From: Candidatus Poribacteria bacterium
GTDB lineage: Bacteria; Poribacteria; WGA-4E; WGA-3G
Direction of reading: 5' to 3'
NCBI GenBank assembly: GCA_012267415.1
Contig: JAAXGN010000135.1
Span: 1 to 64,000, forward strand
DNA length: 64,000 nucleotides
Every line of letters starts with the position of its first letter. Positions within the stretch are counted from its first letter, which is position 1. The notes below the pieces were generated by a model. That model saw only the letters and a list, made by a program, of their open reading frames with translations. It was not told the DNA's origin and searched no databases. Positions 45,143 to 52,709 of this stretch are shown piece by piece. The translations under genes and the position numbers were made by a program.

Positions 45143-46462
45143 TTAGTCTGTTCCTACCTCTAACGCCTTGAGAACCGACTCCGCAAAATCTTTCTCAAAG
45201 TTCTGTGAGACCAACTGACGCGCAAACTCACGCTTTTGATCTGCAGATGCATTCGGTAAATCCGATATAACTTTACGAATTTTAGAAACTACCGTCTTTT
45301 GCATCTCAACTGTCCGAGACTTCAACATTTCACGATCAGACTCCGTTGGAAAATATTTATCCAACTCCACAGGGGTCATATATTGAGAGACGACAACATC
45401 AAAATATACATCAGTAATTTCAGCACGCCAAGGTGTTAGAGATTCTTGGGTAACTGTCAAAGAACCAACAGGATCAAAACTTGATAGTGATGATGAAACT
45501 GACGTATCCAAAGGCTCAAGTGCAATATCGGAAGGAACAGAAATATCCAAGGATGGAGAAGCCTCAAATGATGGATTATCAGACGCCCTCTCAGCAGAAG
45601 ATGGTAACACCTCAACTTCAAAAGAACGCGTCCACTCGTCACGCCCTCCACGATATTCCCACTCTCCATTCACTTTCTCAAATACAAAAGCATCTTTCAG
45701 AGAACCTATAATGGAATCCGATCTCTTGTCACGCTCCGCTCTTTTGCGATCCCATTCTATATTCTTGCGATCCCATTCTATCCGCCCTCGTGTCAATTCC
45801 AGACTCAACTTTTTCCCTTCAATAAACATTTCGAGGACTTTAATTTCTTTTGTGTCGTGTTCTGAAATCGCAACCTGCAGCTTTTCCTCTAATTCTTTAA
45901 TCTCATTTTCATAATAAGGAACACGTTCCTCATCACTCATGGCACGGAATGCTGCAAGTTCTTTCTCGGTTTGGTGAGCTCGCGCTTCTCTCCTTGCCTC
46001 AAGTTTTGCATCAAGTTGACGAATCAAGGCTTCAGAACGGGCACGAGCATTAAGATGGCTATCACGGGCGTTTTTCCATTTACTATTGTCTGCACTATCG
46101 CCACTTTGTATTGCAAGACTGATTTGACGATCGTAGAATTTAAGCACACTCTCCTCACTTGCACCTGTAAGAACTAGACGTTCTAACTCAAGTACTGCTT
46201 CTAATTGAGCAATTTCTTCTTTTGAAGCACCATGATCTTTTTCCTTACGGATCATGTCTTTAAGCGTTACTATCCGATCTTGTGAATGTGCTTTTTCTAA
46301 TTCTGAATAAACTGGCATATCGAACCTCTCTACTTGCTCCGTTTCCAGTTTTTGTAAAGACACATCAGGTAATACCTCTTTTTCATGCCTTTGTATGAAA
46401 ACAAATACAAAAACAGCTAAGAAAAGGGATATGATCATACTGGCTAAAATTTGCTTTCTCAT
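45143..46462 (-). CDS. Membrane-anchored coiled-coil protein
   Basis: A 439-aa protein of unknown family. Residues 8-24 form a hydrophobic anchor (SMIISLFLAVFVFVFI). Residues about 45-245 are charged heptad-rich coiled coil, including a short duplication RIEWDRKNIEWDRKRAERD. A low-complexity Ser/Pro/Asp linker (about 280-340) leads to a C-terminal helical region. Likely an envelope or cytoskeleton-type scaffold. GGAGGACC precedes the ATG. It follows a second coiled-coil gene 28 nt upstream, so they appear paired. Confidence 0.7.
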   Translation of the reverse strand: MRKQILASMIISLFLAVFVFVFIQRHEKEVLPDVSLQKLETEQVERFDMPVYSELEKAHSQDRIVTLKDMIRKEKDHGASKEEIAQLEAVLELERLVLTGASEESVLKFYDRQISLAIQSGDSADNSKWKNARDSHLNARARSEALIRQLDAKLEARREARAHQTEKELAAFRAMSDEERVPYYENEIKELEEKLQVAISEHDTKEIKVLEMFIEGKKLSLELTRGRIEWDRKNIEWDRKRAERDKRSDSIIGSLKDAFVFEKVNGEWEYRGGRDEWTRSFEVEVLPSSAERASDNPSFEASPSLDISVPSDIALEPLDTSVSSSLSSFDPVGSLTVTQESLTPWRAEITDVYFDVVVSQYMTPVELDKYFPTESDREMLKSRTVEMQKTVVSKIRKVISDLPNASADQKREFARQLVSQNFEKDFAESVLKALEVGTD

Positions 46463-46490
46463 GACGGTCCTCCTTTTATTGTATTTATCC

Positions 46491-47462
46491 TTATGTGCCT
46501 ATCCCGAAAAATATACTTACAAATCCATACTTTTCCAATAAACTTTTTAAGTCTAATGGAGGAGGATTATTTTCGTTCCATTCCTCCATATCTTCACCAT
46601 TCCTATATGCTTCTAATGCTTGAGCATTGTGGGTTTTAAGCGGTTCCTCCGCATCTTCTAAATTCCCAAGATCCTTTTTGGCATCTTCAATAGACTCCTT
46701 TTTTTCCCGTATCTTTTCGGGTAAATCGTCTAATTCTTTCTTCATATCAGCGTAATCTTCTGCAAGCTCTTCTCGATCTTCTTTAAGATCTTCAATTTGA
46801 CCTTTATATTTCTTAACAGGGCGTTCTGCCCAGTATAGGTCCCACCGACGAGCATATTTTGTGACGCTGAGCATAATCCAGTTATTCCGTGCTTTATTTT
46901 TCTCTTCTTTGGCAAGATTATAGGATGCTTCATACATCACGCCATCATAACAACCGGAATCCACCCTCCAACCACAATAATTACAGCTGTCTTTGTGATT
47001 TTTTAAGGCAGCTTTGCAATTATTGTAGTGTTCAAGCTTTTCTTCATACACGTCGTATGCAGATGCAGTCTCTAATTCACTGGCATTATACGCTTCTTCG
47101 GCAGCTTTAAAGGCTTTTTCCGCATCTTTGTACTCGGTCGACGTTTCTATATCCTCGATTTCTTTACCAAGATCATCATACTTCTTATCAGTTTTCTCCA
47201 TCTTCTCAGCAAGTTTCTCTTTATCGTTTTCGAGGTCAGCAAGTCGTTTTTCCTCATCTTTGATAAATGATTTTATTAGGTTTTTGGCATGATTCACAAT
47301 TGATACAATACCACCTAATGCAACTGTCCACGCTAACCACGTTGGGATTGGAGGCAGTCTGCTTGGTGGTGGTGTATTCCTTGCCCAAGTAGTGGACACA
47401 ATTAGGACGCATAATATCGTGACGAAAATAAACAAAGATCTGTGATTACGAATACCTATCAT
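46491..47462 (-). CDS. Secreted coiled-coil protein with Cys cluster
   Basis: A 323-aa protein. An N-terminal signal peptide (SLFIFVTILCVLIVSTTWA) is followed by PPPSRLPPIPTWLAW and a second hydrophobic stretch near 45-58. Residues about 65-130 and 205-270 are long coiled coils. Between them, residues 150-170 carry four cysteines (NNCK, SCNYC, SGC) that could form disulfides or bind metal. Family unknown. GAGGAG sits before the ATG. The 235-nt leader is highly structured and may regulate it. Probably cotranscribed with the next coiled-coil gene. Confidence 0.7.
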   Translation of the reverse strand: MIGIRNHRSLFIFVTILCVLIVSTTWARNTPPPSRLPPIPTWLAWTVALGGIVSIVNHAKNLIKSFIKDEEKRLADLENDKEKLAEKMEKTDKKYDDLGKEIEDIETSTEYKDAEKAFKAAEEAYNASELETASAYDVYEEKLEHYNNCKAALKNHKDSCNYCGWRVDSGCYDGVMYEASYNLAKEEKNKARNNWIMLSVTKYARRWDLYWAERPVKKYKGQIEDLKEDREELAEDYADMKKELDDLPEKIREKKESIEDAKKDLGNLEDAEEPLKTHNAQALEAYRNGEDMEEWNENNPPPLDLKSLLEKYGFVSIFFGIGT

Positions 47463-47522
47463 TTCAAATTCTCCTCTGTTGGATATGATCTTTTTAGATC
47501 GCTGTATTTATGATTTGACAGT

Positions 47523-47695
47523 CCCAAAGGAGAAGTTGATATTTATCCCTTTTGGGCTCGCTGGTTTTCATATAGCAACAGATGGGCATCTGTGATATAA
47601 TGAAAACCAGTCCTGTCATTCTATACCAATGGCATGACTATGCGCTGAGAGTGGCTTCAACACTTTCAGTGCACCCCACCTTGGGGGTTGCGTGC
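47523..47695 (-). ncRNA. Candidate structured RNA or structured leader
   Basis: Minus-strand transcript from the promoter at 47702-47729 would begin near 47695. It contains a CCCC/GGGG hairpin (about 47674-47691), a GTGTTGAAG/CTTTCAG-type stem, and an almost perfect 50-nt hairpin (47561-47610; arms CTGGTTTTCAT and ATGAAAACCAG). A third dyad CCCAAAGG/CCTTTTGGG lies at 47523-47555. It may be a cis-regulatory leader, a stand-alone RNA, or the end of an IS200/IS605-like element. No open reading frame is present. Confidence 0.4.
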
Positions 47696-47701
47696 CCAGG
47701 C

Positions 47702-47729
47702 ATTATACATGCAAAACGTACATTTACAA
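47702..47729 (-). promoter_or_regulatory. Promoter of the coiled-coil operon or RNA
   Basis: Minus-strand TTGTAA (47729-47724) and TATAAT (47707-47702) with a 16-bp spacer. Confidence 0.5.
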
Positions 47730-47970
47730 TGCCCTATGAATATTATACTACTTTTTAATTTCTTATGCAACAACTTTTTTCAATTAAATCAAAAAAATCA
47801 TGGGTAGTGACAATAAGTGGGTAATCTGATGGGCAGTACCGATTCATAAGTGATGATAAGAATCTTAGATTGATCTGGAAAAAAATTGAGTTCAACACAA
47901 ATGAATATCTGGAGTAAACGGAAAAAGGTTTAATATTGTTTAGTGGTCTAAGATTATGAATTACCTGTTT
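47730..47970. other. Intergenic stretch
   Basis: AT-rich sequence between the RNA-like region and the amidohydrolase stop. I see no gene or clear signal. Confidence 0.4.
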
Positions 47971-48792
47971 CTAACTGCTTTCGAAATTCCAGATTTGCAA
48001 AGCTGTTTTACCTAACACCCATTCCCTATCTTCAGGAGTGAAGAAATCCATTTCGTCGCGAACAACGGACAGTGTCTGTGCGTAGGTTGCACGACTTAAA
48101 CAGACGGGCCAATCTGTACCCCACATAATTCGTTTGCCACCAAAGGTATGATAGACTTTTTTTACCTGTTCATGTGTGTCTTTCCACGGATAGCTTTCTT
48201 TGGAAATTGACCATGTATGGCTAATCTTGACATAAACTTGAGGAAACCTTGCAAGATCAAGCAGTAACTGCAGTTTTTCAGGTTCATCTGGTGGACAATC
48301 TGCCATGTGGTCAATTACGATATTAAGATTAGGATGCTGTTCAACAAGGGGTATCAGGTCAAGCAATCTGTCCGCTTTCGTTAGAATTAACATGGGGACT
48401 CCGAGCTGTTCCGCACGACTAAAGATAGGTGGCATCAGCAGACCGGTAAACCAATCTCCATCTGAACCGGTAGCAGGACTCAACCGAACACCATGGAATC
48501 CGTGTTCTTCTGTCCATTCACTGAGATGATCAGGTGCTGCAGGGTCTTCAGGATTGATTCGGCAAACTCCCATGAATTTGTTAGGGTATCTTTTTATTGC
48601 ATCTGCGGCATAACTATTATCCCACAAATAGTGTATTACTTGGACAATGACCGTTTTTTCAACACCGTTTTTTTCCATCAGATCAAGTAGCATTTCAGGT
48701 GTAGCATCCTCACGGGGATGATTTCTCTCTCGTGCCCACGGAAATTGTGGATCATTTTTCCAGACGTGAACATGTGGGTCTATAATTCTCAT
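47971..48792 (-). CDS. Amidohydrolase family 2 (TIM-barrel) protein
   Basis: A 273-aa metal-dependent hydrolase/decarboxylase-type barrel. The metal-binding DPHVHVW is at residues 5-11, IDHMAD near 160, and WGTDWPVCLSR near 223 supplies the catalytic Asp. Members cleave lactones or decarboxylate aromatic acids; the HVHVW form resembles 2-pyrone-4,6-dicarboxylate lactonase-like proteins. No signal peptide. It follows the YbhN-like gene by one base, likely sharing its transcript. Confidence 0.88.
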   Translation of the reverse strand: MRIIDPHVHVWKNDPQFPWARERNHPREDATPEMLLDLMEKNGVEKTVIVQVIHYLWDNSYAADAIKRYPNKFMGVCRINPEDPAAPDHLSEWTEEHGFHGVRLSPATGSDGDWFTGLLMPPIFSRAEQLGVPMLILTKADRLLDLIPLVEQHPNLNIVIDHMADCPPDEPEKLQLLLDLARFPQVYVKISHTWSISKESYPWKDTHEQVKKVYHTFGGKRIMWGTDWPVCLSRATYAQTLSVVRDEMDFFTPEDREWVLGKTALQIWNFESS

Positions 48793-48793
48793 A

Positions 48794-49777
48794 TTATTCC
48801 CTTCTCTTAACGAAGAATCCGTAGATACCTAACGGTATGCAGTAGAGTAATATCAATAGATGTAGACTAAAACCGGTGATAGTGGCTATGTTTAGTGGTG
48901 TTCCAAAATAATTTAGTAACCAGACATAAGGAAATTCAGTTGTTCCGAAGTTACCTACGGTTTGAATAGGTAGCAGGTTAAAAACATTCGTAAACACGAG
49001 CGCGAATAGTACTTCTATCAATGGGATTTCAACACCCATTTCTGATACAAGATAACATTGAAAACCGAAACGAATTGCGAGACAGAGCAGTGAATAAACC
49101 CAGATTTTGAAGAATAGAAAATTGAAACGAAATGATGTAATTTCTTTTACAATTGTCCTGCACTTTTCTACGCACCATGTGATATGACGACTCTTCAGGT
49201 TTGACAGTGGTTGAAGACACTTTTCAGCAATTAACAGACAAACATTTGGTGCGGTACAGGCAAGAATGATCAACGTTACCAATCCAATACCAAAGAGGGA
49301 TGGAATTAAGAACAGAACAGTGAGTGAGAGTTTTCCACTCAGCTTCGGTAGCAGTAGTAATGCAGTAGCAGACATGAGTAAGATCAATAGGACTAAGTCT
49401 ATGATGCTTGCTATGAGCAAGGAAGCGATCCCTTGGGTTGCTTCTACTTTCTGTCGTTTCTGCATTAGATATACATAAGATATATCTCCAGTTCTAAAGG
49501 GTAAAAAATTACCCCAAAATGTATGCAGTGTTAGGATAGGAAAGACCTGAAGTATGTTTGATTCTAACCCTAGTATTGTTTTAAACCTTAAGGTTTTTGC
49601 TAACACAAGCAGACTGTAACAGACGAAACCGATGAGCAACGCGTGAATAGGGATACGATTGATTGTTTCAGGTATCTCCTTCAGATCAATTTCTCTTAAG
49701 AGTATAACTGAAACAACAACTGCTAAGACAGTTGGTATAGCAAATCTAAATATCCATTTGAGTTGCTTCTTCTTCAA
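48794..49777 (-). CDS. YbhN/UPF0104-type flippase-like membrane protein
   Basis: A 327-aa polytopic membrane protein of the lysylphosphatidylglycerol-synthetase transmembrane (UPF0104/YbhN) family, with about eight helices. The family word WGNFLPFRTGDISYVYLM (F-RxGD) is present near residue 85, and a second half carries LPIQTVGNFGTTEF. The open frame runs to 49864 through a REP-like repeat; I choose the TTG at 49777, which has AAGG at the right distance. No MprF-like synthetase domain is attached. Confidence 0.82.
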   Translation of the reverse strand: MKKKQLKWIFRFAIPTVLAVVVSVILLREIDLKEIPETINRIPIHALLIGFVCYSLLVLAKTLRFKTILGLESNILQVFPILTLHTFWGNFLPFRTGDISYVYLMQKRQKVEATQGIASLLIASIIDLVLLILLMSATALLLLPKLSGKLSLTVLFLIPSLFGIGLVTLIILACTAPNVCLLIAEKCLQPLSNLKSRHITWCVEKCRTIVKEITSFRFNFLFFKIWVYSLLCLAIRFGFQCYLVSEMGVEIPLIEVLFALVFTNVFNLLPIQTVGNFGTTEFPYVWLLNYFGTPLNIATITGFSLHLLILLYCIPLGIYGFFVKRRE

Positions 49778-49833
49778 AACACTGCCTTGGTCTATATAAT
49801 GAAACCCCAAAAAATAAGGGTACTTTTTGACGT

Positions 49834-49897
49834 GACGGGCAATGAATTGCCCTACTACAAACAAGCATGTTGGTAGTAGGGCAATTCATTGCCCGTC
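49834..49897. repeat. REP-like paired palindrome (BIME-like)
   Basis: 25-bp arms 49834-49858 and 49873-49897 are perfect complements: GACGGGCAAT..CTACTAC and its reverse complement. The flanking AAAAATAAGGGTACTT is shared with the half copy at 52041. Confidence 0.95.
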
Positions 49898-49916
49898 GAG
49901 ATTTTACCAGCAAATG

Positions 49917-50654
49917 TTAGGAGATACCGTCCCAGTATTTCCACATATCGTCTGGTGTATCAAATTTAATCTCATCCAGGTCTTTTCTACGATACCTTCC
50001 GATAAGTGCGATTCTGACTCTGTGTCCGCAGTTTGGACCGGCTGTGTGGCTCATCTGGTGATGCCAGAAACAGACATCACCGGCTTCTCCCGTAAATTCA
50101 TAGCATGGACCTAAGTCAAATGGTGCGACACCTCCGGGTAAACTATCAAGGTCGTGGTGTCTGAAGTATTCTGCCCAGATATTGTGGCTTCCGGGCCAAA
50201 TTGTGAATCCGCCACCATGTTCTTGAACAGTATCAAGATATACTGTTGCTCCGAGTGTAAATGCACCCACGACTCCTTTAGGAACGCCGTTTGTGGGTGT
50301 ATGGTATCCATCGAGATGTCCTCGGGGTTCACGATATTCACGGTCTGGGTCGGGGAAGTTTAGATGTGGACTTGCACCGCCACCCGCGTTGAGTCTACCT
50401 GTTCCTACCATTTCTTCAGCCATAGCGAATACGTCATTGCCGTATAGGGTGCCTTTGATAACGTCCTCACCCCCAATGGGAGCGGTTCTATAACCTTTGC
50501 GTATCCATGATTGAGGATCGTTACGGTCTTCCTCAATTGAATCCCAGACTTTATTTAGAGCAGCGTCAATTTCTTCTTGTGTGAGTGCGCCGCGCACGAC
50601 AAGGTAACCGTTCTCTTTGAAGAATTCTCTGTCATTATCTGTCAAAAGTGGCAT
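49917..50654 (-). CDS. Phytanoyl-CoA dioxygenase (PhyH) family protein
   Basis: A 245-aa Fe(II)/2-oxoglutarate dioxygenase. The N-terminal FFKENGYLVVRGALTQEEI is the usual PhyH start. The HxD iron ligands are in RGHLDGYHTP near residue 112, the distal His in HHQMSHTAGPN near 205, and the 2-oxoglutarate Arg in HRVRIAL. Likely hydroxylates a small molecule; the substrate is unknown. GGAAGGAT precedes the ATG. PhyH paralogues are abundant in Poribacteria-type genomes. Confidence 0.92.
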   Translation of the reverse strand: MPLLTDNDREFFKENGYLVVRGALTQEEIDAALNKVWDSIEEDRNDPQSWIRKGYRTAPIGGEDVIKGTLYGNDVFAMAEEMVGTGRLNAGGGASPHLNFPDPDREYREPRGHLDGYHTPTNGVPKGVVGAFTLGATVYLDTVQEHGGGFTIWPGSHNIWAEYFRHHDLDSLPGGVAPFDLGPCYEFTGEAGDVCFWHHQMSHTAGPNCGHRVRIALIGRYRRKDLDEIKFDTPDDMWKYWDGIS

Positions 50655-50743
50655 AGTTAATCCTTCCTTTATTCTACCTTTTCTAACAACTTGTGTGAGT
50701 TAACCGATTGTTTTATTGGTTTTCGGATATATTTACATACGCG

Positions 50744-50836
50744 CTATAAACATATCGTCCCTACGGGACTGAAGAGGGTTTATATGGTTTTATCTATAAA
50801 CATATCGTCCCTACGGGACTGAAGAAGATTTATATG
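50744..50836. repeat. Two direct 43-bp repeats
   Basis: 50744-50786 and 50794-50836 share CTATAAACATATCGTCCCTA, GGGACTGAAG and TTTATATG with about two differences. Each contains GTCCC-TAC-GGGAC. The period is 50 bp. Confidence 0.85.
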
Positions 50837-50854
50837 AACTTTTTTCTTTTTTAT

Positions 50855-51979
50855 CTATTTCTTGACGATAAATCCGCTCTCTTTCAGTGCTTTTTGATAT
50901 GGTTCCTCTTCTATGGTCAAACCGAATCCGGGGAGATTTGGGATATTGACATAACCATTTGAGATAGAATAATTGGAATCGTCTATGCCGGGTGTCGTTG
51001 CGTGATCCCATTCGACAAACTCAAAGTTTTCTATTCTTGCCGCAAGGTGACCTGTTACAAAGTTGCCGTAGTAGCCGCCGTAATGGTGAGGTGCAGTGCC
51101 AACGTTGACTTCATCCAATTCGGATCCCAATTCAAGCCATCTTGAGAAACCTGGATGGAATATATCATACTGCACGATATCTATAAGTCCGTTCTTTGCC
51201 CATTGGATAAGATGAGGTGATGCACCGCCTTCGCCATCAGCGATTTTGGTCTTGATACCTTCCTTGTTCATCCATTCTTTTAGAATGCCATATACGCGTG
51301 CATCTTCATGAAATGCTTCTTCCACCCAGTAGACGTTTGCCTCTGCAGTTCCTGCCAATACCTGTTTTGTAATGTTGAGATTGTATCCGTTATTTGCGTC
51401 GATGAGTATCGTTGCATCCTCTCCTACTGCATCGCGTACTGCACAGATGACATCAATATCACGTTGTGTTCCTTTTTCAAGCGGCAAGTGCATTGCACCG
51501 CGTCCGACCTTTATTTTATATGCTTTGTGTCCGCGTGCTTTACCTTCAAGTGCTTCAGATGCTATGAGTGATGCTGCTTCTGCATTGTCATCAATGTGTA
51601 GGTCGTCTATGTATAAAGAAGTATCGTAACACGGTGCTTTGAAGTTCCCATTCTTGTCAGAGAGGATAGCATATACTGACTTCTGTTCTAACTGACCGAC
51701 TAAGTCCCATAGAGGATACTCCATGAAACGATATTCCTCTGATACGCCGTTCTCCTCATCAAACGCTTCACTGAGTTGTAATCCAATTAGCGTTTCTGCT
51801 TTTTCGCGGGAAAACGATGCGAATCCGATACCGATTGCCCCATCTGATGTTGTAATTCGTGCAATGGGTGGTCTGACGTGTAATCCGTGTTCACCGAGAC
51901 GTGAGTTGCATCCAGCCTTACGGGGACGTTCACCTGTTAGACGTGCCCATTCAATTCGACCAATTTTGACATTCTCCAA
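50855..51979 (-). CDS. Mandelate racemase/muconate lactonizing enzyme family
   Basis: A 374-aa enolase-superfamily enzyme. The KIKVGRG catalytic-Lys strand is near residue 155, the metal ligands occur as LIDANNG (Asp) near 195, VEEAFHED (Glu) near 219 and IADGEGG (Asp/Glu) near 246, and HHYGGYYGN near 305 could supply His. The order fits acid-sugar dehydratase or MLE-type enzymes. The start is TTG with AAAAAGGAG eight bases upstream. The substrate is not predictable. Confidence 0.9.
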   Translation of the reverse strand: MENVKIGRIEWARLTGERPRKAGCNSRLGEHGLHVRPPIARITTSDGAIGIGFASFSREKAETLIGLQLSEAFDEENGVSEEYRFMEYPLWDLVGQLEQKSVYAILSDKNGNFKAPCYDTSLYIDDLHIDDNAEAASLIASEALEGKARGHKAYKIKVGRGAMHLPLEKGTQRDIDVICAVRDAVGEDATILIDANNGYNLNITKQVLAGTAEANVYWVEEAFHEDARVYGILKEWMNKEGIKTKIADGEGGASPHLIQWAKNGLIDIVQYDIFHPGFSRWLELGSELDEVNVGTAPHHYGGYYGNFVTGHLAARIENFEFVEWDHATTPGIDDSNYSISNGYVNIPNLPGFGLTIEEEPYQKALKESGFIVKK

Positions 51980-52040
51980 ATTTATTCTCCTTTTTCTACT
52001 TTTACAGTGAACCTAAAAATAATAGGGTACTTCTTGGTAC

Positions 52041-52065
52041 GACGGGCAATGAATTGCCCTACTAC
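52041..52065. repeat. REP-like half copy
   Basis: One 25-bp arm identical to the left arm at 49834, without its inverted partner; the preceding AAAAATAATAGGGTACTT also matches. Confidence 0.9.
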
Positions 52066-52090
52066 AAACGAAAATCTGCTTACAGTATAA

Positions 52091-52600
52091 TTACAGTTGT
52101 GTTTGTAACAGTGCTATGCTTTTCGGATCTAATTTATTGTAATTTTCTATCTCATACCGTGTGCCATCCGCATCTTTAATGAGAACACGGTCATTCTCAA
52201 GTGTGACGATGTCATACCGTGTGCGCATACCAAATTCTACATTTCCTTGACTTGTATCAACATTCCATCGTGTTACACCGTATTGCCCATCAACGGAGTT
52301 GATTTTCGTGATCTTTGGCATGAAGTATCGTCTCTGCAGTTCCTCTGTTAGAACATCGCGAGCGTTCGGTGTAAGTTTGTTTACATCCTCAACAATTCCA
52401 ATTTCGTTACCCTCTTCATCTAATAGAGAAATGTATCGTAATGTTTCGGTTACAGGGAAACTACGAACCGGTTCTACCTTTGTAAAGGCTGAACCGTCTG
52501 GTAGTTCAACGACTAATTCACCAAATGCGTTTTTTCCAAGCATCAATGTTTTAGGATCCAAGAACACCAATTCATCAGTGACTTTTATTGCTTCATTCAT
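52091..52600 (-). CDS. DUF1854 family protein
   Basis: A 169-aa small beta-rich protein. Residues about 25-100 read GELVVELPDGSAF, then PVRSFPVTE.LRYISLLDEEGNEIGIV with LTPNARDVL and L..RYFMPKI, the diagnostic layout of DUF1854. In other bacteria DUF1854 genes lie beside ABC transporter genes; here an ABC exporter gene lies 109 nt upstream on the same strand, so it probably functions with it. The molecular role is unknown. Confidence 0.85.
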   Translation of the reverse strand: MNEAIKVTDELVFLDPKTLMLGKNAFGELVVELPDGSAFTKVEPVRSFPVTETLRYISLLDEEGNEIGIVEDVNKLTPNARDVLTEELQRRYFMPKITKINSVDGQYGVTRWNVDTSQGNVEFGMRTRYDIVTLENDRVLIKDADGTRYEIENYNKLDPKSIALLQTQL

Positions 52601-52709
52601 ATCTCATCCTTTGGGTATTATACCAAATTAACAGGATTTATCATGTTTTATTTTAGACTGGTGTGATTAGGAAATCGCACCTACCGTTATGAATAGCGTT
52701 AATCTGGTA

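Noticed and set aside
47523..47695. 6S RNA, tmRNA or RNase P RNA
   Set aside because: The conserved words of those RNAs are not present, so I list it only as an unassigned structured region.
50744..50836. CRISPR array
   Set aside because: Only two repeats with a 7-nt interval and no cas genes.
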